Assembly: GCA_947488845.1 (NCBI GenBank)
Contig: CANLBM010000009.1
Location: 62,001 to 126,000, forward strand
DNA: 64,000 bases
Origin: an uncultured Sphingomonadaceae bacterium
GTDB lineage: Bacteria > Pseudomonadota > Alphaproteobacteria > Sphingomonadales > Sphingomonadaceae
Direction: 5' to 3'
Below the pieces are notes generated by a model. The model had not been told where the DNA came from, ran no database searches, and saw nothing but the letters and a program-made list of their open reading frames with translations. Positions 27,263-35,721 of this stretch are shown in pieces. Both the position numbers and the translations under genes were made by a program. The first letter of the stretch is position 1. Every line of letters starts with the position of its first letter.

Positions 27263-27388
27263 TCAGTCAATGGCTTTTTCGCCAGCTTTGCCAACCGACT
27301 CAATATCCCGACCGGCACCTTTGACGGTGTTGCAGGCGCTGAGCAGAACCATGGTTGAAATCAAGATGGCTACGGTAAATTTCTGCAT
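27263..27388 (-). CDS. entericidin-like small lipoprotein
   Basis: Forty-one residues. A hydrophobic leader (MQKFTVAILISTMVLLSACN) carries a lipobox with the cysteine at residue 19. The mature part NTVKGAGRDIESVGKAGEKA matches the entericidin A/B pattern CNTxxGxGxDIxxxGxAI. Entericidins are tiny outer-membrane lipoproteins, in E. coli a toxin/antidote-like pair linked to stationary-phase lysis; single copies in alphaproteobacteria have no settled role. AGGAT lies about 8 bases before the ATG. It starts 11 bases after the stop of the TonB receptor on the same strand, so it may share its transcript. Confidence 0.82.
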   Translation of the reverse strand: MQKFTVAILISTMVLLSACNTVKGAGRDIESVGKAGEKAID

Positions 27389-27399
27389 TTCAAAATATC

Positions 27400-29547
27400 C
27401 TAAAAACTGAACTTTGCGCTTACGCGAATATCACGACCGGACAAAGGTACATAGTCTTTAGTGAACGAGGCATGACGGCGCGCGTTGACGTCGAAAATAT
27501 TATTCGCCGAGGCAAGCAGCGTCACACCGCCATCCTTGCCAAACGGGCGCCACGCAGCAGAGGCATTGACCATGGTGAAGCCATCGGTCGCGGTTTCAAA
27601 GGCAGCAACCTTATTCTGGTCGTCGGACCATTCCACTTCAGCGCGCAGATCGAGATTGTCGCTATGCGCCTTGAGCCCGCCAAGCAGCCGCAGCGGCGGG
27701 ATGCGCGGAACCGCGCCGCCGCCGTTGCTGATCTTGGCGTGCACATAGTCGGCCACGCCGTCGGCAATGAAATCAAATCCCCCAGCGCGTGCAAACACCA
27801 CCGATGCGGAGGCTTCGAAACCGTAGTAGGTCGCATCCCGCTGGAAATACCGGAACACCGGCAGGCCGTCTTCTTCCGCTGCCGTTTCCGACTCGAAAAT
27901 ATAGTCGTCGAAGAAATTGGCATAGGCCGTTGCGCTCAGCTGGACATCGTTGCTGTCCCAGCGGGCATATAGTTCACCGCCCCAGCTTTTCTCGGTGGTG
28001 AAACCCGGGTTGCCGATTTCATAGGCCTGGGTCGCGATATGCGGCCCGTCGGAGAGCAGCTCTTCCGCTGACGGCGCGCGTTCCGACCGGGAAATATTGG
28101 TGCCGATCTTCAGGGCGCTGTCATCAGGGGCATAGGCCAGACCGATGGCACCGGACAATGTGTTGAAGCTCCGGTCGAAGCTGATGCTGTTGGCGGCAAT
28201 GTCGGTCTGTTCAACCCGAATCGCGCCTTCCACTTCCCAGTTGCCAAGATCAACTTCCTGAACGGTGAACAGGGCCCAGCTTTCCAGACTGTTCTTCGGG
28301 ACAAAGGCTTCTGCGCCGACGGCGTTGAAGTCGCGGACCAGAACCTGTGTGCCGATCACGCCGCGCCAGCCGTCATGGTCGGCCTGCACCAGTTCGGCGC
28401 GGGCCTCTATGCCGGAAACCGAGAAGACCGTGCCGATCTCGTCGCCTTCAAATTCGGTATGCGTGTAATCCGAATAGCCGGCGCGGAAATTCAGGGCTTC
28501 GAAAAATCCGCCCATGTTCACGCCACCGCGCAGGTCGGCGCGATATTGCTTCAGGCCGATGGTCACCGGGCCTTCTTCCTCATGGCCTTCCTCTTCCCCG
28601 TCGTCGTCATCTTCCGCGCCGTGCGCGTGGCCTGCACCGGGGCGAGCGGGAACGCCATAGTCGGTGTCATAATAGCTCACGGAGAAGCCGAGATTGCCTC
28701 CGTCATCGATATAGGCAATGCCGGCGCCTGCTGTCTGGGTGCGGCTTGCTGTATTCGTGATCCGGCCGGACTGGTTGGCAGCCTCGATCAGCTCTTCTGC
28801 TTCTTCAAGATGGCCTTCCTCGGTTTCTTCGGCCGCGTCGGCCAGCAAATCAGCCCGCAAATCGGGTGACAGGACATAGCCCGGCACCCGGACATCGCCG
28901 GTGTCACGGAAGCTGCCATCGGCGTGGATTACCAATTTTGGGGTCAGCGGCACGTCGACCGAACCGGCGATGCTCCAGTCGTCGGCTGCGCTGCCATAGC
29001 CGCCGATCGCATCGAGATGGATCGAATCGTCCGGAATGTCGCGGGGGATACGCTTGTCGATCACGTTGACCGCGCCGCCGATCGCGTCACCGCCAAACAG
29101 CAGCACCGCAGGCCCGCGCAAGACTTCGACCCGCTGGGCGGTAAGGGGGTCAATGGTAACCGCATGATCGACCGATGTATTGGAGGCATCCAGCGAACCG
29201 ATGCCGTCCGTCAGCACGCGAACCCGTGGTCCCTGGAAGCCACGGAGCACAGGACGCGATGATCCGGGGGCAAAGGAAGTCGACGATACGCCGGGCAGGC
29301 CGGTCAGGCTGTCGCCGATCTGGCCTCGGAGATTCTCCGCCAGCTCATCACCCGTCAGGACAGAAGTACCGGACAATATGTCGAGCTGGTCGACATAGGG
29401 GGCGGTGACGACGATCATGTCGTCGTTGTGGAAATCGTCGGACAGACCCTTGGCGCGCTGGGCGGCGGTGTCTTCTTTCTGGGCAAGAGCGGGTGAAACG
29501 GGGAGCATCAGGATTGCGGCTGAAATCAGGAATTTTCTATGGGACAA
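27400..29547 (-). CDS. TonB-dependent receptor with His/Asp/Glu-rich loop, ZnuD-like
   Basis: Outer-membrane receptor, 715 residues. Signal peptide about 1-22 (PVSPALAQ). The plug (about 50-165) includes VLRGFQGPRVRVLTDGIG and VLRGPAVLLFGGDAIGGAVN, as in the CirA/ZnuD group. Two metal-ligand-rich segments stand out in the barrel: an acidic one near 232-255 (AAEETEEGHLEEAEELIEA) and a His/Asp/Glu loop near 303-330 (AGHAHGAEDDDDGEEEGHEE), the kind of extracellular loop known from the neisserial zinc receptor ZnuD. The start is TTG at 29547, after GAAGAGA. With the Zur-like palindrome at 29594-29616, zinc is the likeliest ligand; copper or another metal cannot be excluded. Confidence 0.9.
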   Translation of the reverse strand: MSHRKFLISAAILMLPVSPALAQKEDTAAQRAKGLSDDFHNDDMIVVTAPYVDQLDILSGTSVLTGDELAENLRGQIGDSLTGLPGVSSTSFAPGSSRPVLRGFQGPRVRVLTDGIGSLDASNTSVDHAVTIDPLTAQRVEVLRGPAVLLFGGDAIGGAVNVIDKRIPRDIPDDSIHLDAIGGYGSAADDWSIAGSVDVPLTPKLVIHADGSFRDTGDVRVPGYVLSPDLRADLLADAAEETEEGHLEEAEELIEAANQSGRITNTASRTQTAGAGIAYIDDGGNLGFSVSYYDTDYGVPARPGAGHAHGAEDDDDGEEEGHEEEGPVTIGLKQYRADLRGGVNMGGFFEALNFRAGYSDYTHTEFEGDEIGTVFSVSGIEARAELVQADHDGWRGVIGTQVLVRDFNAVGAEAFVPKNSLESWALFTVQEVDLGNWEVEGAIRVEQTDIAANSISFDRSFNTLSGAIGLAYAPDDSALKIGTNISRSERAPSAEELLSDGPHIATQAYEIGNPGFTTEKSWGGELYARWDSNDVQLSATAYANFFDDYIFESETAAEEDGLPVFRYFQRDATYYGFEASASVVFARAGGFDFIADGVADYVHAKISNGGGAVPRIPPLRLLGGLKAHSDNLDLRAEVEWSDDQNKVAAFETATDGFTMVNASAAWRPFGKDGGVTLLASANNIFDVNARRHASFTKDYVPLSGRDIRVSAKFSF

Positions 29548-29593
29548 GATTGTCTCTTCTCTGCTGGAGGATCGAATTGGCTGTCAGATAGGT

Positions 29594-29616
29594 GTAATGA
29601 TATAATATATCAATAA
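29594..29616. promoter_or_regulatory. putative Zur box
   Basis: GTAATGATATAATATATCAATAA contains a perfect palindrome TGATATA-A-TATATCA (29598-29612). Set against the enterobacterial Zur consensus GAAATGTTATANTATAACATTTC, counting N as a match, it agrees at 17 of 23 positions by my count. It lies about 50 bases upstream of the ZnuD-like receptor start and is also upstream of the divergent VOC gene. Confidence 0.55.
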
Positions 29617-29684
29617 GTAATCGCACGGACTCGGCAAAGCGAGGGAAATTTGCTATAAACCGCGATCGACCAATACGGAGAGCG

Positions 29685-30152
29685 ATGATGGCGGAGTGGA
29701 AAGAAGAGGGATATCACAGCGTTACACCCTATATCACGGTAGACGATGCCGAGGCGGCGATCGAATTTTACAAAAATGCCTTTGGCGCGACGGAGCACAT
29801 GCGCCTGCCGATGGGCGACAGGATCGGCCATGCGGACCTGCTGATCGGCGACAGTCATGTGATGCTGTCGGACGAATTTCCCGAGATGGACAAGCTGGGC
29901 CCGAACAAGCGGGGCGGGGCGACCGCCAGCCTGATGATCTATGTTCCCGATGTCGATGCTGCCTTTGCCAAGGCTGTGGCCGCCGGGGCGGAAATCGTGA
30001 GGCCGGTGGAAGACCAGTTTTACGGCGACCGTTCGGGCTGGCTGAAAGACCCGTTCGGACATGAATGGACTCTCTCGACCCATGTCGAGGATGTCTCGGA
30101 AGAGGAAATGGGCCGCCGGATGGAAGCGATGATGGCCGGCGAGGGCGCCTAG
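29685..30152 (+). CDS. VOC/glyoxalase-fold protein, PhnB-like
   Basis: Single-domain protein of the vicinal oxygen chelate superfamily, 155 residues. VTPYITVDDAEAAIEFYKNA at the N-terminus, VMLSDEFPEM in the middle and GDRSGWLKDPFGHEWTLSTH at the end match the PhnB/YdcF-like (3-demethylubiquinone-9 methyltransferase-like) group, which has no proven catalytic role. Metal ligands of true glyoxalase I are not all evident. GGAG lies 4 bases before the first of two ATGs (29685) and 7 before the second (29688), so the second may be used. It is divergent from the zinc-type receptor and could share its operator region. Confidence 0.8.
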   Translation: MMAEWKEEGYHSVTPYITVDDAEAAIEFYKNAFGATEHMRLPMGDRIGHADLLIGDSHVMLSDEFPEMDKLGPNKRGGATASLMIYVPDVDAAFAKAVAAGAEIVRPVEDQFYGDRSGWLKDPFGHEWTLSTHVEDVSEEEMGRRMEAMMAGEGA

Positions 30153-30164
30153 CGACGCTTTTTT

Positions 30165-30287
30165 CCTCCCCATTGCACAGCAATGGGGAGGTGGCAGTCC
30201 GAAGGACTGACGGAGGGGCCGGTTCACGACAAACCCCTCCACCACGCTTCGCGCGGTCCCCCTCCCCGAAGCTTTGCTTCGGGGAGG
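30165..30287. repeat. compound palindromic repeat ending in CCTCCCC/GGGGAGG
   Basis: Two perfect 12-bp hairpins bound the element: CCTCCCCATTGC-ACA-GCAATGGGGAGG (30165-30191) and CCTCCCCGAAGC-TTT-GCTTCGGGGAGG (30261-30287). A small CAGTCC-GAA-GGACTG hairpin follows the first. The layout (outer CCTCCCC, an internal GGCAGTCCGAAGGACTGACGGAGGGG) is one that I recall as dispersed between genes of many alphaproteobacteria. It fills most of the VOC-purT gap. Confidence 0.8.
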
Positions 30288-30334
30288 AAATATTGTGGCT
30301 TGCTCCTTTCCGCCGAACCCAACATAGTCGCTCC

Positions 30335-31531
30335 ATGACCTATGCCAAGAAAATGCTCCTTCTCGGCTCCGGCGAACTGGGCCGCGAGTTCACCATCTCG
30401 GCCAAGCGGCTCGGTGCTCATGTGATTGCCTGCGATGCCTATGACGATGCGCCCGCCATGCAGGTTGCCGACAGCCGCGAAATCTTCTCGATGCTCGACG
30501 GCGACAGGCTGCGCGCGGCGATCGAAAAGCACCAGCCCGACCTGATCGTCCCCGAGGTCGAGGCGATCCGCACCGAAATTCTCGCCGACATGGAGGCCGA
30601 AGGCTTTCATGTCGTGCCGTCGGCCCGCGCCACCCAGCTGACGATGAACCGCGACGCCATTCGCGATGTAGCGGCCAAGGAACTGGGCTTGACCACCTCG
30701 CGCTACCATTATGCGGAAAGCTTTGCCGAAGTCGCCAGCGCGGCGGACGATATCGGCCTGCCGCTGGTGATCAAGCCGGTGATGTCCTCGTCCGGCAAGG
30801 GACAGAGCAAGGTCGACAGCACCGACAAGCTGGAAGCGGCATGGGACTATGCGGTCGCCAATATGCGCGGCGATCGCGCGCGGGTGATTGTCGAGCAGTT
30901 CATCGACTTCGATTACGAGATCACGCTGCTGACCGTGCGAACGAAAGATGGCATCCTTTTCTGCCCGCCAATCGGCCATCGGCAGGAGCGCGGCGACTAT
31001 CAGGAGAGCTGGCAACCGGCGGCGATGACCGGCGCGGCGCTTGCTTCGGCGCAGGATATGGCGCGCAAGGTCGTCGAAAATCTCGGCGGTGACGGCAAGG
31101 GCTGGGGCCTGTTCGGGGTCGAGTTTTTCGTCACCAAACAGGGCGAAGTCATCTTCTCCGAGCTCAGCCCGCGGCCCCACGATACCGGCATGGTCACCTC
31201 GATCGGCCAGAATCTCAGCGAGTTCGATCTGCACGCCCGCGCCATCATGGGGCTTCCCGTCCCGCACATCGCGCTGACCGCACCAGCCAGCGCCAGCGCG
31301 GTGATTCTGGCGGACCGGGACAGCGATCAGTTCGAATTTACCGGCGTTGCGGAGGCGCTGGCTTTAGGCGGCGAAGGCGCAGAAACGGACGTACGCATAT
31401 TCGGCAAGCCGGTGACGCGGCCATACCGGCGGATGGCGGTAGCGCTGGCGACCGGCGCGGATACGGATGCGGCGCGGAAGCTGGCGAAGCAGGCGGCGGA
31501 CGCGGTAAATATCGTTTACGGAAAGCAATAA
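30335..31531 (+). CDS. purT: formate-dependent GAR transformylase PurT
   Basis: ATP-grasp enzyme that makes N-formyl-GAR from GAR, formate and ATP in purine synthesis, independent of folate. The product has 398 residues, as in E. coli. The N-terminal MLLLGSGELGREFTISAKRL, the ATP-grasp loop VIKPVMSSSGKGQSKV and EVIFSELSPRPHDTGMVTSI are PurT signatures. The ATG at 30335 matches the family start; the frame is open far upstream through the repeat at 30165-30287, but that part is not conserved-looking coding sequence. No strong ribosome-binding site is seen. Confidence 0.95.
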   Translation: MTYAKKMLLLGSGELGREFTISAKRLGAHVIACDAYDDAPAMQVADSREIFSMLDGDRLRAAIEKHQPDLIVPEVEAIRTEILADMEAEGFHVVPSARATQLTMNRDAIRDVAAKELGLTTSRYHYAESFAEVASAADDIGLPLVIKPVMSSSGKGQSKVDSTDKLEAAWDYAVANMRGDRARVIVEQFIDFDYEITLLTVRTKDGILFCPPIGHRQERGDYQESWQPAAMTGAALASAQDMARKVVENLGGDGKGWGLFGVEFFVTKQGEVIFSELSPRPHDTGMVTSIGQNLSEFDLHARAIMGLPVPHIALTAPASASAVILADRDSDQFEFTGVAEALALGGEGAETDVRIFGKPVTRPYRRMAVALATGADTDAARKLAKQAADAVNIVYGKQ

Positions 31532-31536
31532 GCCCG

Positions 31537-31601
31537 AACCTCTTCGTGTCTTCGCGTCTTCGCGTGAAGTATTTTCCGGCCTTCTCCCTCACGGGAGAAG
31601 G
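31537..31601. repeat. TCTTCGCG tandem string plus perfect 9-bp hairpin
   Basis: CTTCGTGTCTTCGCGTCTTCGCGTGAA (31541-31567) is followed by the perfect hairpin CCTTCTCCC-TCAC-GGGAGAAGG (31580-31601). Both motifs resemble short dispersed repeats that I recall from sphingomonad intergenic DNA. They fill the purT-GST gap; the hairpin lacks a T run, so a terminator role is doubtful. Confidence 0.55.
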
Positions 31602-31678
31602 AACAAGACTGGGGTTTTCAATCTCCGAACAATCCGCCAAAGAACTTTCAAATATAAATATCAGGAGAAAAATACCCC

Positions 31679-32377
31679 ATGACCGCATCCCTCGTCCTCT
31701 ACGGCTCGCCTCTGTCCCCCTTCCAGCGCAAGGTGGAGGCGGTGATGGCGCTGAAGGGGCTCGATTATGACTGCGAGGATGTCAATGTCATGGGCATGCC
31801 GGACTGGTACAAGGAAATCAGCCCGCTTGGCCGGATACCCTCGCTCCGTGACCGCGACATCGCCGAAGAAGGCCCCGCAGGGACGATCACCGACAGCTCG
31901 GCGATTTGCGGCTATCTGGAAAAGCGGCAGCCGGAACCGGCGGTTTATCCCGAGGAGGCATTTGATCATGGCCGGGCGCTGTGGCTCGAGGAATTTGCCG
32001 ACACCGGCATGGCGATGGTTGGCGGCATGGGCGTGTTCCGGCCGATTATTTTCAACCTGTTCCAGCGCAAGGAGCCGGACCTGGAGACGGCGCGCAAGAG
32101 CTGGAATGAAAAGCTGCCGCCGCTTTATGATTATCTCGAAGCGCAGCTCGACGGCCGACCCCATTTTATCGGCGACGCGATTACGATTGCAGATATCGCG
32201 GTGGCCAGCCAGATCGCCCAGACCGAGATGCTCGCCGGCCTGCCGGACAAATCCCGCTGGCCATCGCTGGTCGCGCATTTCGAGGCGATGCGTGCGCATG
32301 ACTGTTTTCAGCGCAACAATGCAGGCTGCGACAAGATATTGGCGAAACTGGTGCCCGAGAAATTTGACCTCAGCTAA
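31679..32377 (+). CDS. glutathione S-transferase family protein
   Basis: 232 residues. The N-terminal thioredoxin-like domain has LYGSPLSPFQRKVEAVMALK with a serine in the catalytic position, LGRIPSLRD with the cis-proline and ITDSSAICGYLEKR, the glutathione-binding Ser block. The helical C-terminal domain contains GDAITIADIAVASQIAQTEM, the N-capping box/hydrophobic staple of GSTs. The substrate is unknown. AGGAG is visible about 10 bases before the ATG. It converges on the AEC transporter with an 18-base gap. Confidence 0.87.
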   Translation: MTASLVLYGSPLSPFQRKVEAVMALKGLDYDCEDVNVMGMPDWYKEISPLGRIPSLRDRDIAEEGPAGTITDSSAICGYLEKRQPEPAVYPEEAFDHGRALWLEEFADTGMAMVGGMGVFRPIIFNLFQRKEPDLETARKSWNEKLPPLYDYLEAQLDGRPHFIGDAITIADIAVASQIAQTEMLAGLPDKSRWPSLVAHFEAMRAHDCFQRNNAGCDKILAKLVPEKFDLS

Positions 32378-32395
32378 AGGGGGAAGGCGGGCTTG

Positions 32396-33313
32396 TCAGC
32401 CTAACGTCAGCAAATAGAACGCATAAATCGCAGGCATGGTCAGCACCGAAAATACCGTCTGCACCGCGATCAGATTGGCGGATAATGTGGCGTCGCCGCC
32501 CAGCTGGCGCGCCAATATATAGCCGCTGCTGGCAGTGGGTGTTGCTGCAGCGATGACGATAATCGCCAGACTGTCTGCAGGAAGGCTGAAAAGCAGTCCC
32601 GCAGCCAGAGCGACAAACGGCAAGCCGAGCAGGCGCACGGCGGACCAGGTCAGCGTGGTGGGGCCGGCCCGTTTGAAGGCGTCCAGATCAACCGCCGCGC
32701 CGACCACGAGAAGACCGAGCGCAAGCGTGGCCTGGCCCAATATATCGAGGGTTTTCTCGGCAATGCCGCTGGGGGCGATACCCAATAGATTCAAGGCGAT
32801 GCCGATCACGCAACCGATGATCAGCGGATTGCGGACCATGTCCATCATCACATGGGGCTTTTTGATCCCGGTGTTTTTGGCAAAATGGGTCAGAGCCAGT
32901 ACCGAAATGACATTGGCGGTGGGCGTCAGAGCCGCAACCGCAATCGCCATCAGGGCAAGCCCCGGTTCGCCGAATAAAGCGCTGGCGATGGACAGGCCGA
33001 CAAAGGTGTTCCAGCGGACATTGGACTGGATAATCGATCCTTTTCGCGGTCCGTCATCCGCCCGTTTTGCAAACAGGCCCAAAATCGCAAGCGCAAATTG
33101 CGAGCCGATCAGCACCAGCACCATGGCCCAGGGAACAACATCAAAAGAAGCGCCGGCCAGAACATCGATGATCAGTGCCGGGAAAAATATGAAATAGACC
33201 AGCCTTTCGATCGCGCGCCAGCCGTCGGCGGGCAGGAAATTCCTGTGCGCCAACAGCCAGCCCAGCACGGTGATCAGGACCACCGGGATCAGGGCGTAGA
33301 CAAAATTTATCAT
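32396..33313 (-). CDS. AEC-family permease
   Basis: Inner-membrane transporter of the auxin efflux carrier (AEC) family, 305 residues with about ten hydrophobic helices in two halves. MINFVYALIPVVLITVLGWL, FFPALIIDVLAG, NPLIIGCVIGIALNLLGI and LAIIVIAAATPTASSGYILA match the family's paired-repeat pattern. Bacterial members export or import organic acids such as malate or malonate, but the substrate here is not determinable. The crotonase gene lies 21 bases upstream on the same strand, so one transcript is likely. Confidence 0.85.
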   Translation of the reverse strand: MINFVYALIPVVLITVLGWLLAHRNFLPADGWRAIERLVYFIFFPALIIDVLAGASFDVVPWAMVLVLIGSQFALAILGLFAKRADDGPRKGSIIQSNVRWNTFVGLSIASALFGEPGLALMAIAVAALTPTANVISVLALTHFAKNTGIKKPHVMMDMVRNPLIIGCVIGIALNLLGIAPSGIAEKTLDILGQATLALGLLVVGAAVDLDAFKRAGPTTLTWSAVRLLGLPFVALAAGLLFSLPADSLAIIVIAAATPTASSGYILARQLGGDATLSANLIAVQTVFSVLTMPAIYAFYLLTLG

Positions 33314-33334
33314 CGATGAATCGCGCGCGCGAAG

Positions 33335-34186
33335 TTACAAGGCTGTGGTTCTGAGCGGTAACAGATCGGGGAAGTCCGCTTCGCGTTTCTCGCCCATCGC
33401 GGCAACCGCTTCCTGGATATGCGAAGGCGGGAACATACCGGCATTCCAGACCCCGATATAGTCCAGCGTGTCCGCCGTATTATGATCGCGGCCATAGTTG
33501 ATCAGGACCTTGCAGCCGGTGACCGCCAGCGGCGACTTCGCCGCAATTTCCTTTGCGGTTGCCATGACATGGGCCAGGCATTCTTCCTGCGTCTCGAACA
33601 CGTCGTTGACCAGACCGATTTCCTTGGCCTTGGCGGCATCGATCCGGCGACCGGTGTAAGCCATTTCCTTGACCCAGCCTTCGGGGATATAGCGCTGCAG
33701 GCGCGGGAAGGTGCCGACATCGGCGGTCATGCCGATATTGGTCTCCTGAATGCAGAATATCGCGTCCTTGCTGCACCAGCGGATATCACCGGCGCTGATC
33801 ATGTCGATCGCGCCGCCGATGACGCCGCCGTGCAGCGCGAACAATACGGGGATGCGCGCTTCTTCCAGCGCGTTGAAACTATGCTGGATGCGTTTGACGT
33901 TGGATCGGAACATCTCCGCGATTACATGCTTGTCGGCGCCGTCAATCTTTGCGTTCGGCTGGGGCGCAAACACAGAGAGGTCCATGCCGGCGGAAAAATG
34001 CTTGCCGGTGGAGCTGATGACGATGACCCGTGCGCGGGCGTTGATATCAATATCTTCGACGATTTCCGGCAAATCATTCCAGAATGACTTGTTCATGCTG
34101 TTGAGCTTTTCCGGACGGTTCATCCGGATATGAGCGATATTATTTTCTATTTCGACATCGAAACATTCATATTTTTTCTCGACCAT
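33335..34186 (-). CDS. crotonase-family enzyme, dienoyl-CoA isomerase-like
   Basis: 283 residues of the enoyl-CoA hydratase/isomerase fold. STGKHFSAGMDLSVF supplies the oxyanion-hole Gly-Met-Asp motif, and ALHGGVIGGAIDMISAGDIR the second. ETNIGMTADVGTFPRLQRYI resembles the delta3,5-delta2,4-dienoyl-CoA isomerase (ECH1) block AADVGTLQRLPK, including its distinctive aspartate, so beta-oxidation of odd-positioned double bonds is a better guess than plain hydration. The ATG at 34186 follows GAGG by only 3 bases; a longer start at 34234 is possible but not family-like. An AEC permease gene is downstream. Confidence 0.85.
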   Translation of the reverse strand: MVEKKYECFDVEIENNIAHIRMNRPEKLNSMNKSFWNDLPEIVEDIDINARARVIVISSTGKHFSAGMDLSVFAPQPNAKIDGADKHVIAEMFRSNVKRIQHSFNALEEARIPVLFALHGGVIGGAIDMISAGDIRWCSKDAIFCIQETNIGMTADVGTFPRLQRYIPEGWVKEMAYTGRRIDAAKAKEIGLVNDVFETQEECLAHVMATAKEIAAKSPLAVTGCKVLINYGRDHNTADTLDYIGVWNAGMFPPSHIQEAVAAMGEKREADFPDLLPLRTTAL

Positions 34187-34364
34187 GATCCTCTTTTTCC
34201 TATTTTCTGTCAGAAGTTGCCAGCCGCCTAGCATGATGTTCTTCAGCTGCGCACGAACAATTTTCAGCCGACAGGCAACGCAAGCGTCCGACTAAAGCCA
34301 TGCTATTGCCCCTGAAAAGGCTTCAAGCTTGCGGCGCGAAAAACCGCGCACTATGTATTGTGGC

Positions 34365-35360
34365 ATGAACATCATTCCAAACACACTCGAGCTGATCGGC
34401 AACACGCCGCTGGTCCGTCTCTCCGGACCCAGCGAGGCCGCCGGTTGCGACATTTACGGCAAGTGCGAATTTGCCAATCCCGGTGCCTCGGTGAAAGACC
34501 GCGCCGCTCTCTATATCATTCAGGACGCAGAAGAGCGCGGAATGCTGAAGCCCGGCGGACGGATTGTCGAGGGCACTGCCGGCAATACCGGGATCGGTAT
34601 CGCGCTGGTCGCCAATGCCAAGGGCTATAAATCGACCATCGTGATGCCGGAAACCCAGAGCCGCGAAAAAATGGACACATTGCGCGCGCTTGGTGCGGAA
34701 CTGATCACCGTGCCGGCTGCACCCTATTCGAGCCAGTGCCATTTCGTCCATCAATCGCGCCGGATTGCCGAAGAAACCGAAGGCGCTGTCTGGGCCAACC
34801 AGTTTGACAATGTCGCGAACCGTCGCGCGCATATCGAAACTACCGCCGAGGAAATCTGGTCCCAGATGGACGGCAAGATTGACGGCTTTACCTGTGCCGT
34901 CGGAACCGGCGGCACGCTGGCTGGTGTCGGCATGGGGCTGAAGGCAAAAGACGAAGCGGTGACCATCGCGCTGGCCGATCCGCATGGCGCGGCGCTTTAT
35001 GAATTTTACGCCAATGGCGAGCTCAAGTCCGAAGGCAGCAGCGTTGCCGAAGGCATCGGCCAGGGCCGGATTACCGGCAATCTGGAAGACGCGCCGGTCG
35101 ACAGGCAATATCGTATATCCGATGAGGAAGCGCTGGTCTGGGTCGAACGGCTGCTGATGGAAGAGGGGCTTTGCCTCGGCATGTCATCGGGGATTAATGT
35201 GGCGGGCGCTATCGCGCTGGGCAAGGAGCTGGGACCGGGCAGCCGGATTGCAACGATCTTGTGCGATACCGGTTTTCGCTATCTGTCCTCGCTCTACAAC
35301 GCCGCATGGCTGAAAGGAAAGGGGCTGCCGGTATTCCCGTGGCTGGACAATGATGGATAA
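34365..35360 (+). CDS. cysteine synthase, CysK-like
   Basis: PLP-dependent fold-type II enzyme, 331 residues, making cysteine from O-acetylserine and sulphide, or a close relative. The PLP lysine is in FANPGASVKDRAALYII, the substrate loop is VEGTAGNTGIGIALVANAKG, the phosphate-binding loop VGTGGTLAGVGMGL, and EGLCLGMSSGINVAGAIAL is near the end. The substrate loop has EGTAGNTG in place of the EPTSGNTG of CysK, a difference seen in some cystathionine beta-synthase-like paralogues, so the exact substrate is uncertain. The ATG at 34365 fits the family N-terminus. It overlaps the next gene by 11 bases. Confidence 0.86.
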   Translation: MNIIPNTLELIGNTPLVRLSGPSEAAGCDIYGKCEFANPGASVKDRAALYIIQDAEERGMLKPGGRIVEGTAGNTGIGIALVANAKGYKSTIVMPETQSREKMDTLRALGAELITVPAAPYSSQCHFVHQSRRIAEETEGAVWANQFDNVANRRAHIETTAEEIWSQMDGKIDGFTCAVGTGGTLAGVGMGLKAKDEAVTIALADPHGAALYEFYANGELKSEGSSVAEGIGQGRITGNLEDAPVDRQYRISDEEALVWVERLLMEEGLCLGMSSGINVAGAIALGKELGPGSRIATILCDTGFRYLSSLYNAAWLKGKGLPVFPWLDNDG

Positions 35361-35721
35361 GAAGGCGCAAACTTCCGGCCGTCAGGACACAATGCAGCGC
35401 ATCCAGGTGGGTGTGATCGGGCTGGCCGCCGTCCTGTTGCTGGTCAGTATCGCCAATTTCGTGATCCAGCGGGCGAGCCAGGAACAGACGGTGCTCGAAG
35501 AAATGCAGGCTGAAGGAGAGAGCCGAACTGCTCCGATTGCCAGCAAAGCGGAAGAAAAACCGGCCGAACCGCTAGCCGAACTGGGCATCACGCCGGCGCC
35601 GGTACCCGGAGCCGGGAAGGCGGATGTGCCATTGCCGTCTGCAAATCTTCCCGGACAGACCGTCCCCGATTTGAAGCCCGATCCGAATCTGGACGCGCCG
35701 ATGGACCGGGAGCGGCGATAG
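35350..35721 (+). CDS. unknown single-pass membrane protein
   Basis: 123 residues, no family recognised. A short basic cytoplasmic tail is followed by one membrane helix (about 18-38, VGVIGLAAVLLLVSIANFVI). A Glu/Pro/Ala-rich extracytoplasmic tail ends in PDLKPDPNLDAPMDRERR. Paired ATGs at 35350 and 35353 lie inside the end of the cysteine synthase gene. The stop TAG is directly followed by the TTG start of the next gene, so the two are probably co-expressed and may work together in the envelope. Confidence 0.7.
   Translation: MMDKKAQTSGRQDTMQRIQVGVIGLAAVLLLVSIANFVIQRASQEQTVLEEMQAEGESRTAPIASKAEEKPAEPLAELGITPAPVPGAGKADVPLPSANLPGQTVPDLKPDPNLDAPMDRERR

Noticed and set aside
30065..30334. N-terminal extension of purT through the repeat
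   Set aside because: The frame is open, but the extra 90 residues come from the end of the VOC gene in another frame and from the palindromic repeat. PurT begins normally at 30335.
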